Shown here: one piece after another, positions 19,148-28,932 of the stretch
Layout of the letters: every line of letters starts with the position of its first letter
Position numbering within the stretch: position 1 is the first letter of the stretch
Assembly (NCBI RefSeq): GCF_900113135.1
Contig: NZ_FOOH01000006.1
Location: 62,001-126,000, forward strand
DNA length: 64,000 bases
Direction: 5' to 3'
Source of the DNA: Salegentibacter agarivorans
GTDB lineage: Bacteria > Bacteroidota > Bacteroidia > Flavobacteriales > Flavobacteriaceae
Translations under genes and position numbers: made by a program
The notes under the pieces: model-generated
Seen by the model: the letters and a program-made list of their open reading frames with translations, nothing else
Told to the model about the DNA's origin: nothing
Database searches by the model: none

Positions 19148-21049
19148 TTGAAAAAATTCAATCTTTTTATAGTATTTGCCTTTTTCGTTTTTCCAGCTTT
19201 AATCCAGGCGCAGGAAGCAAAAGAAATTGACTATAGGGCCGATAGGAATATTCAGGATGAAAAATATCCCGGTGCATTTGTTTTAAGTAAAGTAGAAAAC
19301 CAGGTATATTTTAAGCACGAAGGTATAGAGGTTTGGTGCGATCTCGCCATTCATTATAAAGATGAAAACTTCTTCAGGGCTTTTGGCAATGTGAGAATGC
19401 AACAGGGCGATACCGTAAAATTAAATAGTAATTATGCGGAATATAACGGAAACTCCCAGTTTGCCTTCGCCAGTGGTGAGGTGGTGATGAAGCGCCCGCA
19501 AACCACCCTGGAATCTGACAGTCTTTTCTTTGACCGGCTAAAACAACAGGCCTATTACAGGAGCGGTGGTAAAGTAATTGACACCGGCGGGGTTATTACC
19601 AGTAATATTGGCCGGTATTTTATGGAAGATGATAAATATTCTTTTGTTTCAGATGTAGTGCTTACCAATCCCGAATACATCATCAATTCAGAACAACTTG
19701 ATTTTTATGGCGAAACCGGCCACGCATATCTGTATGGCCCTTCAACCATAGAAAGTGAAACCAGCACTGTTTATTGTGAACGTGGCTTTTATGATACCAG
19801 GGGCGATACCGGTTATTTTGTAAAAAATTCAAAAATAGATTACGAAAACAGAACGGTTAAAGGCGATAGCATGTATTTTAACCGGAATACCAATTTTGCT
19901 TCTGCTACGAATAATATTGAAGTGATAGACACCATTAACGAGAGTGTGGTCACAGGGCATTATGCTGAAGTTTTTCGGGATAAAGATTCGGTTTTTATTA
20001 CTAAAAGAGCAGTTGCAGCCAGCGTTCAGGATAGGGATTCATTGTTTATTCACGGTGATACCATAATGATCACCGGAAAACCTGAAAAACGAATAATTCG
20101 CGGATTTTATGATGTTAGACTTTTCAAAAGCGATATGAGCGGGAAGAGTGATTCGGTACATATAAATCAGCAAACCGGTCTAACCAAAATGATCAATATT
20201 ACCAGCGGCCCGGTTACTTCGGTCACTAAACGCCGAAGTCCCGTGCTGTGGAGCGGTCTTAGCCAAATGACCGGAGACACTATTCATTTGCAAAGCAACA
20301 CCAAAACCGAACAGCTTGATTCTATGCGGGTTTTTAACAATGCTTTTCTTATTCAAAAAGATACTATAGATGGATACAACCAGGTAAAAGGAATGGACCT
20401 GGTAGGATTATTTGAAGACAATGAGCTATATCAGGTAGATATTAATAAAAATACCGAAACCCTTTATTACAGTCGTAATAGCGACCAGGAACTTATTGGG
20501 ATTAACAAAACCCTCTCCAGTTCAATTAAAATCCTTTTTGAAGAACGGGAAATTGAAGATATTTATTACTACCAGAATGTTGATGGTAATTTAACCCCGG
20601 AAGAAGATTTTCCCCTAAATGTTCGGGAATTGATTGGCTTTAACTGGCGGGGTGATGAGCGATTACTTACAAAAGAAGATTTGTTTAAAGGCAAACCGGT
20701 GCCCGAATTGGTTAAGATTGAAGGAATCCCGTTGCCGGAAGAAGATGAAGCGTTTTTTGATGAACGCGAAGAAGGAGACGATATGCTGCTTAACGATAAA
20801 TCAAGATTAAAACCCGAAGACCTTCAAAACAGGGCAAAAGATAGTATTCCGCAGCTAAAAGATGCACAGCAGTTAATTAATACTGAAAACGGAGATGAAG
20901 AAAATGCAGCTAAAACTGAAGCCGAAGAATTACAAAATAGGCTAAGAGATTCTATCCCTCAATTAAAGAAGCAACAGGAAATGATTAAAGCTACAGAGCA
21001 AGAAAATAAAGCTAATCCTGAAGCTGAAGAAGATCAAAAAGATGAATAA
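19148..21049 (+). CDS. OstA/LptA-like organic solvent tolerance protein
   Basis: I place the start at the TTG at 19148, giving 633 residues with a clean signal peptide (KKFNLFIVFAFFVFPALIQAQ). In-frame starts at 19055 and 19106 would bury it. The body is rich in beta strands with repeated GD-and-SD-type turns (FRAFGNVRMQQGD, FAFASGEVVMKRP) typical of OstA-like jellyroll proteins that carry LPS across the periplasm. The C-terminal ~120 residues are charged and contain a near-duplicated LQNRAKDSIPQLK / LQNRLRDSIPQLK block. The stop overlaps the next gene by 8 bp. Confidence 0.82.
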   Translation: MKKFNLFIVFAFFVFPALIQAQEAKEIDYRADRNIQDEKYPGAFVLSKVENQVYFKHEGIEVWCDLAIHYKDENFFRAFGNVRMQQGDTVKLNSNYAEYNGNSQFAFASGEVVMKRPQTTLESDSLFFDRLKQQAYYRSGGKVIDTGGVITSNIGRYFMEDDKYSFVSDVVLTNPEYIINSEQLDFYGETGHAYLYGPSTIESETSTVYCERGFYDTRGDTGYFVKNSKIDYENRTVKGDSMYFNRNTNFASATNNIEVIDTINESVVTGHYAEVFRDKDSVFITKRAVAASVQDRDSLFIHGDTIMITGKPEKRIIRGFYDVRLFKSDMSGKSDSVHINQQTGLTKMINITSGPVTSVTKRRSPVLWSGLSQMTGDTIHLQSNTKTEQLDSMRVFNNAFLIQKDTIDGYNQVKGMDLVGLFEDNELYQVDINKNTETLYYSRNSDQELIGINKTLSSSIKILFEEREIEDIYYYQNVDGNLTPEEDFPLNVRELIGFNWRGDERLLTKEDLFKGKPVPELVKIEGIPLPEEDEAFFDEREEGDDMLLNDKSRLKPEDLQNRAKDSIPQLKDAQQLINTENGDEENAAKTEAEELQNRLRDSIPQLKKQQEMIKATEQENKANPEAEEDQKDE

Positions 21050-22241
21050 AGATTTCCTGAGATACCAGGCACAAACCACTCCCCATCCTTTAGGTTTGGA
21101 AGTGGAATCGGCCAAGGGTTCCTACATTTTTACCACAGATGGAAAAAAGCACCTGGATTTTGTAGCAGGGGTTTCAGCTTGTAGTTTGGGACATTGTCAT
21201 CCAAAAGTGGTAAAGGCAATAAAGGAACAAGCCGAAAAGTACCTACACGTTATGGTTTATGGAGAATACGCCCAGCAACCCGCCGTTGAATTAACCAGGT
21301 TACTGGCAGAACAATTCCCTAAACCTTTGGAAAAAACTTATCTCACCAATTCGGGTACCGAAGCTATTGAAGGTGCTTTAAAACTTGCACGGCGTTACAC
21401 TGGAAGAGCTGAAATTATTGCAGCTCACCAGGCTTATCACGGCAATACCATGGGCTCCTTAAGCTTAATGGATTACGAAGAACGCCAAAAACCGTTTAGA
21501 CCTCTTTTAGGTGGAATTTCTTTTATTCAGTTTAACGAAGAGAAAGATTTAGAAAAGATTACCGAAAAAACCGCGGCAGTAATCCTGGAAAGTATACAGG
21601 GTGGTGCCGGGTTTATACTTCCAAAAAATAATTATTTAAAAAAGATCAAACAACGTTGTGAAGAAGTTGGTGCCTTATTGATTTTAGATGAAATCCAGCC
21701 AGGCTTCGGCAGAACAGGAAAACTCTTTGGATTTCAGAATTTTGATATGGTGCCAGATATTGTTGCTTTAGGCAAAGGAATGGGCGGCGGAATGCCAATT
21801 GGCGCTTTTTCGGCTTCAGCTAAAATGATGGATAGCCTTTCTGACAATCCAAAAATGGGACATATCACTACCTTTGGGGGAAATCCTGTAATTGCTGCTT
21901 CAGCTTTAGCTACATTAAAAGAAATCACTTCATCAGACTTAATGTCAGAAAGCCTGGAAAAAGAAAAATTATTCAGAAAATTGCTGGTGCATCCGCTAAT
22001 TTCAGAAGTAAGAGGAATGGGCTTAATGCTTGCTGTCATTACACCTTCAGAGGAAATCGCGAACCAGTTAATCTTAAAATGTAAAGATAAAAATCTTATT
22101 CTTTTCTGGCTTTTATTTGAGAAAAAAGCGGTGAGAATAACTCCTCCCCTCACCATTTCTGAAGAAGAAATAAAAGAAGGCTGTGGCATCATTATTGACG
22201 TATTGGAGGATATAATTAAGAAACAGGAAGCTGTTAATTAA
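21042..22241 (+). CDS. Class III PLP aminotransferase (acetylornithine/aspartate-type)
   Basis: This 399-residue protein is a fold-type I PLP enzyme of the ornithine-aminotransferase class. The visible parts are TNSGTEAIEGALKLAR, HQAYHGNTMGS, LDEIQPGFGRTG (PLP Asp) and VALGKGMGGGMPIGAF with the Schiff-base Lys. The closest named roles are acetylornithine or other omega-amino transaminases. The neighbours do not reveal a substrate, as no arginine genes are nearby. It overlaps the OstA-like gene by 8 bp, which indicates co-transcription. Confidence 0.88.
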   Translation: MNKDFLRYQAQTTPHPLGLEVESAKGSYIFTTDGKKHLDFVAGVSACSLGHCHPKVVKAIKEQAEKYLHVMVYGEYAQQPAVELTRLLAEQFPKPLEKTYLTNSGTEAIEGALKLARRYTGRAEIIAAHQAYHGNTMGSLSLMDYEERQKPFRPLLGGISFIQFNEEKDLEKITEKTAAVILESIQGGAGFILPKNNYLKKIKQRCEEVGALLILDEIQPGFGRTGKLFGFQNFDMVPDIVALGKGMGGGMPIGAFSASAKMMDSLSDNPKMGHITTFGGNPVIAASALATLKEITSSDLMSESLEKEKLFRKLLVHPLISEVRGMGLMLAVITPSEEIANQLILKCKDKNLILFWLLFEKKAVRITPPLTISEEEIKEGCGIIIDVLEDIIKKQEAVN

Positions 22242-22377
22242 TTTGTTAACAACAATATTGATATTTGAGCTTTTTAACATTATTCATTTTTAATTTTAGG
22301 AAATACCTTAAAGCAGTGCCGCAAGGCATTTTATTCAAAAAGATCAATAATTCCGGTTTAACCTGGAATATATAAAT

Positions 22378-22390
22378 CTCACTTAGTGAG
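22378..22390. repeat. 13-bp palindrome CTCACTTAGTGAG
   Basis: This is a perfect 13-bp palindrome flanked by AAAT and TAAA, 29 bp upstream of the TPR-protein ATG. It matches the shape and flanks of CTCGATTATCGAG at 5458 and 57001 and CTCACTTATCGAG at 57245. It ends a roughly 100-bp region with further stems (GTGCCGCAAGGCAT near 22317). Confidence 0.6.
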
Positions 22391-22419
22391 TAAAGTAGAA
22401 ATCCCGTAATTACCTACGT

Positions 22420-23817
22420 ATGCAATTAAGCCATAACGACGAAAACAATTTCTCACTTTCCCGATTTGAATCTATGCTTAAAACTAACGATGTTTTATTC
22501 TTTGATTCAGCGGAATTTGAAGATATTATTAACTATTATTTAGAGAACGGGAAATTTGCATTGGCTAAAAAAGCCGTGAAATTAGGCCTGGCGCAGCATC
22601 CTACTTCTACAAACCTAAAACTTTTTAAAATTGAGATTTTGGTTTTTGAAGATAAACTGGATGTTGCTGAAGCAATGCTTACCGATTTACAACAATTAGA
22701 ATCTTCTAACGAAGAAATTTATATACAAAAAGCACAAATTCTTTCTAAACGAGATCGCCACGCTCACGCCATTCAGGTTTTAGAAATGGCGCTTGACATT
22801 ACCCTGGATCCTGCTGAAGTTTATTCCCTAATTGGGATGGAATATTTATTCCTTGAAGATTTTGAGAATGCGAAATTCAGCTTTATGAAATGTCTGGAAG
22901 CCGATGAAGAGGATTATTCAGCGCTTTACAATATTATGTACTGTTTTGATTTTCTTGATCAAAAAACAGCAGCCATTGAATACCTGAATATGTATTTAGA
23001 TAAAAATCCATATTGCGAGGTTGCCTGGCACCAGGTAGGAAAACAATATTTTGACCTAAAAGATTACGAAAAAGCATTATCGGCTTTCGATTTTGCCATA
23101 ATTAGTGACGATTATTTTATTGGCGCTTATCTTGAAAAAGGAAAAGTTCTGGAAAAATTAGGCCGTTTTCACGAAGCTATAGAAAACTATCGTTTAACCC
23201 TGGAGTTAGACGATCCTACTTCTTTTGCATATTTGCGAATTGGAAAATGTTTTGAGAAATTAGGATTAAACGAACTCGCCCTTAAACATTATAAAGATTG
23301 CGTGCACGAAGATCCGCTTCTAGATAAAGGCTGGATTGCGATCACCGATTTCTATATTAAAAAGAAAAATTACCAGAAAGCGCTTTATTATATTAATAAG
23401 GCGATAAATATAGATGAGGAAAACGTTTTATACTGGAAACGTTACGCTAAAATCAATAACCGCCTTAAGTTTTTTGAAGAGGCGGAACGCGGCTATAAAA
23501 AAAGTCTTGATCTTGGTAATTATGAATTAGAAACCTGGGTTAGACGCTGCGATATCTTAATAGATCTTGGCGAATTTGAAACTGCTATTCAAAACCTTAA
23601 TCAGGCACTGGAATTTTATCCTGATACCGCTGAGATTGAATTTAGGCTGGCCGGTTTATACTTTAGCCATAATGAAGGAGAAAAAGCTTATTTTCACCTT
23701 AATAAAGGACTAAAACTAGATGCCGAATATTATATTGTAATAGAAGAATTATTTCCTCAAATCTTTAACCGAAAAAGTGTAAGACAAATTATAAATTCCT
23801 TTATAAACCTCTCTTAG
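22420..23817 (+). CDS. Tetratricopeptide repeat protein
   Basis: This 465-residue protein has no signal peptide or membrane segment and is made almost entirely of helical TPR units from about residue 35 to 440. Examples are AEVYSLIGMEYLFLEDFENA, CEVAWHQVGKQYFDLKDYEK and FAYLRIGKCFEKLGLNELA, spaced near 34 residues apart. I count about eleven units. It is probably a cytosolic scaffold or adaptor whose partner is unknown. The gene stands alone upstream of the DUF368 pair. Confidence 0.9.
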   Translation: MQLSHNDENNFSLSRFESMLKTNDVLFFDSAEFEDIINYYLENGKFALAKKAVKLGLAQHPTSTNLKLFKIEILVFEDKLDVAEAMLTDLQQLESSNEEIYIQKAQILSKRDRHAHAIQVLEMALDITLDPAEVYSLIGMEYLFLEDFENAKFSFMKCLEADEEDYSALYNIMYCFDFLDQKTAAIEYLNMYLDKNPYCEVAWHQVGKQYFDLKDYEKALSAFDFAIISDDYFIGAYLEKGKVLEKLGRFHEAIENYRLTLELDDPTSFAYLRIGKCFEKLGLNELALKHYKDCVHEDPLLDKGWIAITDFYIKKKNYQKALYYINKAINIDEENVLYWKRYAKINNRLKFFEEAERGYKKSLDLGNYELETWVRRCDILIDLGEFETAIQNLNQALEFYPDTAEIEFRLAGLYFSHNEGEKAYFHLNKGLKLDAEYYIVIEELFPQIFNRKSVRQIINSFINLS

Positions 23818-23857
23818 TTATTTTACTAACTTTGAGCCGGAATTTTAATTTGTACAC

Positions 23858-24796
23858 ATGCAAAAAAGCTTTAAAGACCATCTTTCAATAACCCTAAAAG
23901 GTATGGCGATGGGTGCAGCAGATGTGGTTCCCGGAGTTTCGGGAGGCACTATTGCTTTTATTTCAGGAATTTATGAAGAATTAATCTCTACCATTAGCGG
24001 GGTAAATTTTTCGCTAATAACTACCTGGAAAAATAAAGGCTTTAAAGCCATGTGGCACCAACTTAACGGGCCTTTTATTTTAGCTCTTTTTATAGGAATT
24101 CTTATTAGTATTTTTTCATTAATGAGAATTGCGAATTATTTACTGGAGAACCACCCAGTTTTAATCTGGTCTTTTTTCTTCGGTCTTGTACTTGCCAGTA
24201 TTTGGTATGTTGGCAAACAAATCCCAAAATGGAATTTCAAAATTGTCCTTGCTTTGCTTATTGGAGCCGGAGTAGCTTTTTATATTGTTTCCCTACCTCC
24301 AATGGCTGCAAATGATAGTAATTTATTCATCTTTTTTTCAGGTGCTATTGCAATTTGCGCAATGATACTTCCGGGAATTTCGGGCGCTTTTATTTTAGTG
24401 CTTTTAGGAGCTTATAAAAGAATTACTGAAGCCGCGCACGATTTTGATTTCCAAACCCTGGGAATCTTTGCCGTAGGTGCTGTTATTGGATTACTTAGTT
24501 TTTCTAAAATTCTGAAATGGCTTTTTGTACATTACAGCAGTATCACCCTGGCGGTGCTAACTGGTTTTATAGCCGGCTCCCTTAATAAAATCTGGCCCTG
24601 GAAACATGTTCTACAAACCGAAATGTATGGAGATAAGGAAGTTGTTCTAAGAGAAGCTTCGGTTTTACCGTGGAATTTTAATGGTGAGCCTCAAACTTTC
24701 TTTGCCGTAATTTTGATGCTTACAGGATTTTTATTAATTCTGGGTCTGGAAATTTTCGCCGCAAAAAGTTCAACCAAAGTAAATGCAACAAACTAG
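23858..24796 (+). CDS. DUF368 membrane protein, PopT-type polyprenyl-phosphate translocase
   Basis: This 312-residue polytopic membrane protein has the DUF368 signature KGMAMGAADVVPGVSGGTIA near residue 12 and the related second half MILPGISGAFILVLLGAYKR near residue 170. The two halves form an inverted-repeat transporter. DUF368 (PopT) proteins were shown to recycle undecaprenyl phosphate across the inner membrane for envelope glycan synthesis. The protein overlaps a second DUF368 gene by 14 bp. The assignment to the family is firm; the lipid substrate in this organism is inferred. Confidence 0.9.
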   Translation: MQKSFKDHLSITLKGMAMGAADVVPGVSGGTIAFISGIYEELISTISGVNFSLITTWKNKGFKAMWHQLNGPFILALFIGILISIFSLMRIANYLLENHPVLIWSFFFGLVLASIWYVGKQIPKWNFKIVLALLIGAGVAFYIVSLPPMAANDSNLFIFFSGAIAICAMILPGISGAFILVLLGAYKRITEAAHDFDFQTLGIFAVGAVIGLLSFSKILKWLFVHYSSITLAVLTGFIAGSLNKIWPWKHVLQTEMYGDKEVVLREASVLPWNFNGEPQTFFAVILMLTGFLLILGLEIFAAKSSTKVNATN

Positions 24797-25808
24797 AACC
24801 TTTACAGATAAAGTGCTTTTGGTACTTAAAGGTTTAGCTATGGGAGCAGCTAATAAAGTGCCCGGTGTATCTGGTGGCGTTGTAGCTTTTGTTGCCGGTT
24901 TCTATGAAGAATTCATCTATTCTCTTCAAAAAATAAATTACAAAGCTTTTATTCTGCTTATCAACGGTAGGTTTAGAAGTTTATATTACTATACCAATGG
25001 AAAATTCCTGAGCTTACTTATTCTCGGGATGCTTATTAGTTATTTTAGTGTTTCTAAAGTTCTGGATTACTTAATTCTTCATTACGAACTTTACGTTTGG
25101 GCCGCTTTTTTTGGAATGATTGTAGGTTCCATTTATTACATCAGTAAAGATTTTGAAGAATGGAGCAAACGTTCCCTGGTATTTGTATTGCTGGGAATAA
25201 TTGTAGGTGTGGCTATAAGTTTTCTGGAACCTGCTAAAGAAAATGATAATCTCTGGTTTGTATTTTTCTGCGGAATTATAGGCGTTTCAGGAATGACGCT
25301 TCCCGGACTTTCAGGGTCTTTTATCCTAATTTTATTAGGAAATTATGTACTTCTTTTAGTCGATTCTGTAAATGCGCTTTATGATACCATTGCCAATCTA
25401 TTACTTTGGGATCTAAGCTTCCTTGCCGATCCTGAACGAATTAGACTCTTGGAAGTATTACTGGTTTTTGGGGCAGGTTCCCTAGCAGGATTGGTAAGCC
25501 TTTCCCACCTTCTTGGTTTCGTTTTAAAAAATTATAAAACCGATACTTTTGCTGCAATTATTGGCTTTATTACCGGCTCTCTGGGCGTAGTTTGGCCCTG
25601 GAAGGAAAAAATTTTTAAAGTAGACGCTAACGGGGAAATGATTTTAGACAGCCAGGGAAATGCAGTAATAGATTATTACGACCGGTATTTCCCCGCATTC
25701 TCCTCTGCCGAGACCTGGCTCGCAATTTTCTTTATCTTTGTAGGAATACTTATAGTATTGGGACTCGCCTGGTACGAAAAGAAAAACCAAAAACCCGCAA
25801 AGCGATGA
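24783..25808 (+). CDS. Second DUF368 membrane protein, PopT-type
   Basis: This 341-residue paralogue of the preceding protein has KGLAMGAANKVPGVSGGVVA near residue 16 and MTLPGLSGSFILILLGNYVL near residue 175. The first signature has Asn-Lys where the upstream copy has Asp-Val, which might change specificity or pairing. It overlaps the upstream copy by 14 bp and aroE by 4 bp, so all three are co-transcribed. It may work with the first copy as a heterodimer or on a different polyprenyl lipid; both ideas are inference. Confidence 0.88.
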   Translation: MQQTRTFTDKVLLVLKGLAMGAANKVPGVSGGVVAFVAGFYEEFIYSLQKINYKAFILLINGRFRSLYYYTNGKFLSLLILGMLISYFSVSKVLDYLILHYELYVWAAFFGMIVGSIYYISKDFEEWSKRSLVFVLLGIIVGVAISFLEPAKENDNLWFVFFCGIIGVSGMTLPGLSGSFILILLGNYVLLLVDSVNALYDTIANLLLWDLSFLADPERIRLLEVLLVFGAGSLAGLVSLSHLLGFVLKNYKTDTFAAIIGFITGSLGVVWPWKEKIFKVDANGEMILDSQGNAVIDYYDRYFPAFSSAETWLAIFFIFVGILIVLGLAWYEKKNQKPAKR

Positions 25809-26533
25809 AGAATTTTGGGCTACTCGGAAAAAATATCAGTTACTCTTTTTCCCGCACGTATTTTACTGAAAAGTTTAAGAAAGAAAATATTGAAGCAGAA
25901 TATCGAAATTTCGACCTGGATAATATAAAAGAATTCCGGGATGTTATAAAAGAAACACCTAATCTGCAGGGTTTAAATGTTACGATCCCGTATAAGCAGG
26001 AGATTATTCCCTATTTAGACGATCTAGCGCCAGAAGCTAAAGAAATTGGTGCCGTGAATACCATTAATGTAATTGGCAATAAATTAATTGGCCATAATAC
26101 CGATTATATAGGGTTTTCTGAATCTTTAAAACCTTTCTTGAAAGAGCATCATAAAAAAGCACTTATCCTGGGAACCGGCGGGGCTTCTAAGGCGGTAGCT
26201 TATGCCCTAGAGAAATTCAAAATTGAATATAAATTTGTTTCCAGATCTGCTGGAGAAAATAAATTGGGATACGATGATCTTTCTGAAGAAATAATGAAAG
26301 AACACAGCCTTATAATAAACACCACGCCATTAGGCACTTACCCAGATGTTGACGCGCATCCAGAAATTCCTTTTCAGTTTATAAACGAAAAACACCTGGT
26401 TTACGACCTTATCTACAATCCGCGCACCACAAAATTAATGGCTCGTGCCCAGGCAAAAGGAGCCACGGCAACCAACGGGTTAAAAATGTTGGAATTACAA
26501 GCCGAAAGCGCCTGGAAGATATGGACAAAATGA
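25805..26533 (+). CDS. aroE: Shikimate dehydrogenase
   Basis: This 242-residue protein reduces 3-dehydroshikimate with NADPH in aromatic amino acid synthesis. Its substrate domain has FGLLGKNISYSFSRTYF and GLNVTIPYKQEI (catalytic Lys). The Rossmann domain has LGTGGASKAVAYAL. NTTPLGTYPD and the final GLKMLELQAESAW are also typical. It is slightly shorter than the E. coli enzyme (272), as is usual in this phylum. It starts inside the stop codon region of the second DUF368 gene (ATGA overlap). Confidence 0.95.
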   Translation: MKNFGLLGKNISYSFSRTYFTEKFKKENIEAEYRNFDLDNIKEFRDVIKETPNLQGLNVTIPYKQEIIPYLDDLAPEAKEIGAVNTINVIGNKLIGHNTDYIGFSESLKPFLKEHHKKALILGTGGASKAVAYALEKFKIEYKFVSRSAGENKLGYDDLSEEIMKEHSLIINTTPLGTYPDVDAHPEIPFQFINEKHLVYDLIYNPRTTKLMARAQAKGATATNGLKMLELQAESAWKIWTK

Positions 26534-26645
26534 CCACTACTTTTTGCTTTTAAATTCTACAAAAAAAGGGAATTGTTTGCCCAATTTTAGTGGAGTTACT
26601 ATCTTTCAGCCTAATTAATTTACACGAACCTTTACATTGAAAGAT

Positions 26646-28922
26646 ATGTCTCAGCAAGAAAATGATAAAAACAAAGAGGAGTTTTCTAACGAATCAACAA
26701 ATAATTCTGAACAAACTCAGGATAAGAAGAAGTTGAGCGAAGAAAATAATGATGCTAATGCAGAGGAAAATTCATTTTCTCAAAAGTCTGAAACCCAAAA
26801 AACTTCAGAAGAGAAAAATGCTGTAATTGAACCGGCAGAAACTGCCTCTGAAATTAAATCTAAAGATGATAGCCTGGAAGATGCTATGATTGCTGAAGCG
26901 GGTGATACTAAAAACACTTCAGAAGAAAATAAAGCGAGCAAGGAGGAAGACGATGAAGATGATGCTATTCTTGAAGAAAGCAGGAAGAAAAAACGACCTG
27001 AAGAGGAAAAAGATCAGGTTGAAACAGGTGCTAAAGCTGAAGAAAAATCAGGTGAAGCCCACTCTGATGATGATGATGACGATGACGATGAGGATGATGA
27101 AACTTCAGAAGAAGACGGTAGAACTTCAAAACATCACCAGGAGCATATAGACGATTCTGTTGCAGAAGACAGTGAAGATGAGACTAAGGCTGAGCGGCAT
27201 GATATTCCGAAGAAAGATTATCACGCAATGAGCAAAGAACAGCTGGCAGATGAATTTGAATCCTTGCTTAAAAAGGAAAAAGTTCAGGCAATTAAAGACC
27301 ACGTAATTGAAATTCGTGCTGAATTTAATGCGAAATTTAACGAAGAAGAAGAGGAGAAAAAAGAGGAATTTCTTGCTGAAGGCGGGAATATTATAGACTT
27401 CCACTACTCTACTCCGCTAAAAAAACGTTTCAATTCACTATATTTTGATTACAGGGAAAAACGTAATAATTACTACAAGCAACTAAAGCAAGACCTTAAT
27501 AAAAACCTGGCCAAACGCCTGGAAATTATTGAAGAATTAAAAGGTCTAATTGATGTTGAAGAAAATATAAATACCACTTACAAGCATTTTAAAGAGCTCC
27601 AGGATCGTTGGCGTGTTGCGGGGCCTATTCCGCGAGAAAAATATAACGATGTATGGAATACTTATCACCATCACGTAGAGAATTTCTATGATTTCCTTCA
27701 TTTAAATCGTGAATTCCGCGATCTTGATTTTAAACACAACCTCGATCAAAAATTAAAAGTAATAGACCGTGCCGAAGAACTGGTGCAGGAAAACGATGTA
27801 AACCGTGCGTTTAGGGAATTGCAAATGCTTCACAAAATGTGGAAAGAAGAACTTGGGCCGGTTGCAAAAGAGTTTCGGGAAGATATTTGGGAGCGTTTTA
27901 GCAGTGCTACCAAACAAATTCACGATAAGCGCCAGGAATTCTTTAGTACGATGGATGAGCGTTACGAAGAGAATTGGAAGGCCAAGCAGGTTATTATTGA
28001 GAAAATTAGGGAAATCGCAGACGAAGAGTATAAAAGCCACAATAAATGGCAACAAAAAATTAAGGAAATTGAAGCGCTTCGGGAAGCATTTTTTAACGCC
28101 GGGAAGGTACCGCGTAGTAAAAACGAAGAAACCTGGACTGATTTCAAACAAACCGTTCGCCGATTTAACCGAAATAAAAACGCTTTCTACAAAAACCTAA
28201 AAAAGCAGCAATACGATAATCTTGAAAAGAAAAAAGAGCTAATTAAAATTGCTGAAGAAAATAAAGATAGCGACGATTTTAAGACGGTAACGCCTTTAAT
28301 GAAGAAAATCCAGGCGGATTGGAAGAAGATTGGTCACGTGCCAAGAAAAGATAGCGACAAGGTTTGGAAACAATTTAAAGCTGCCTGCAATCATTATTTT
28401 GAACGTATGCACGAAAATCGTGACGATGAGAATAAAGAAGAATTTGAAGCTTTTGATAAGAAAAAAGAATTGTTAGAGCAGGTAAAATCTGTAGAGCTAA
28501 CCGGCGATAAAAAAGAAGACCTACCTAAGATTAAACAATTTATTGAAGACTGGAAAAATCTTGGAAAAGTACCTCACAATAAGCGTTTTATTGAAGGGAA
28601 ATTCAATAAAGCTTTAGATCAGCTTTTCAATAAACTAGATGTAGATCACACCAAAGCTGAGATGCTGAAATACGAAAATAAGGTACAGGCTATAAATGAT
28701 GCAGACGATGATAAAAAACTTCGTAATGAGCATTATTTCCTTACCAAGAAAATTGAGGAAACAAAGGCTGAAATTAGACAGTTAGAAAACAACTTACAGT
28801 TTTTCTCTAATGTAGATGATGATAACCCGTTGGTACAGGATGTACACAAAAATATAGCCGACCAGAAAGAACAACTGGAAGTTTGGAAAGAAAAACTTCG
28901 TAAAATCAAGTCGCTTTACTAA
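26646..28922 (+). CDS. DUF349 protein with long acidic N-terminal region
   Basis: I use the ATG at 26646 (MSQQENDK), giving 758 residues, over a TTG three codons earlier. Residues 1 to about 180 are highly acidic and Ser/Glu/Lys rich, including a run of eight Asp, and are likely disordered. From about 195 on there are repeated DUF349 helical units of roughly 70 residues, each with a WK-or-RW core (LQDRWRVAGPIPREKYNDVW, IQADWKKIGHVPRKDSDKVW, IEDWKNLGKVPHNKRFIEG). A coiled-coil tail follows. The role is unknown. It is separate from aroE by about 110 bp and runs straight into the methyltransferase gene. Confidence 0.9.
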   Translation: MSQQENDKNKEEFSNESTNNSEQTQDKKKLSEENNDANAEENSFSQKSETQKTSEEKNAVIEPAETASEIKSKDDSLEDAMIAEAGDTKNTSEENKASKEEDDEDDAILEESRKKKRPEEEKDQVETGAKAEEKSGEAHSDDDDDDDDEDDETSEEDGRTSKHHQEHIDDSVAEDSEDETKAERHDIPKKDYHAMSKEQLADEFESLLKKEKVQAIKDHVIEIRAEFNAKFNEEEEEKKEEFLAEGGNIIDFHYSTPLKKRFNSLYFDYREKRNNYYKQLKQDLNKNLAKRLEIIEELKGLIDVEENINTTYKHFKELQDRWRVAGPIPREKYNDVWNTYHHHVENFYDFLHLNREFRDLDFKHNLDQKLKVIDRAEELVQENDVNRAFRELQMLHKMWKEELGPVAKEFREDIWERFSSATKQIHDKRQEFFSTMDERYEENWKAKQVIIEKIREIADEEYKSHNKWQQKIKEIEALREAFFNAGKVPRSKNEETWTDFKQTVRRFNRNKNAFYKNLKKQQYDNLEKKKELIKIAEENKDSDDFKTVTPLMKKIQADWKKIGHVPRKDSDKVWKQFKAACNHYFERMHENRDDENKEEFEAFDKKKELLEQVKSVELTGDKKEDLPKIKQFIEDWKNLGKVPHNKRFIEGKFNKALDQLFNKLDVDHTKAEMLKYENKVQAINDADDDKKLRNEHYFLTKKIEETKAEIRQLENNLQFFSNVDDDNPLVQDVHKNIADQKEQLEVWKEKLRKIKSLY

Positions 28923-28932
28923 GAAAAGCGAT

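Noticed and set aside
26890-27150. Met/Lys-rich frame inside the DUF349 gene
   Set aside because: It is a frame-shifted reading of the acidic low-complexity part of that gene (GATGATGAT read as ATGATGATG).
27805-28200. Second frame of 131 codons inside the DUF349 gene
   Set aside because: It is a shifted frame of a gene with clear repeated DUF349 units; the product is basic and has no domain.
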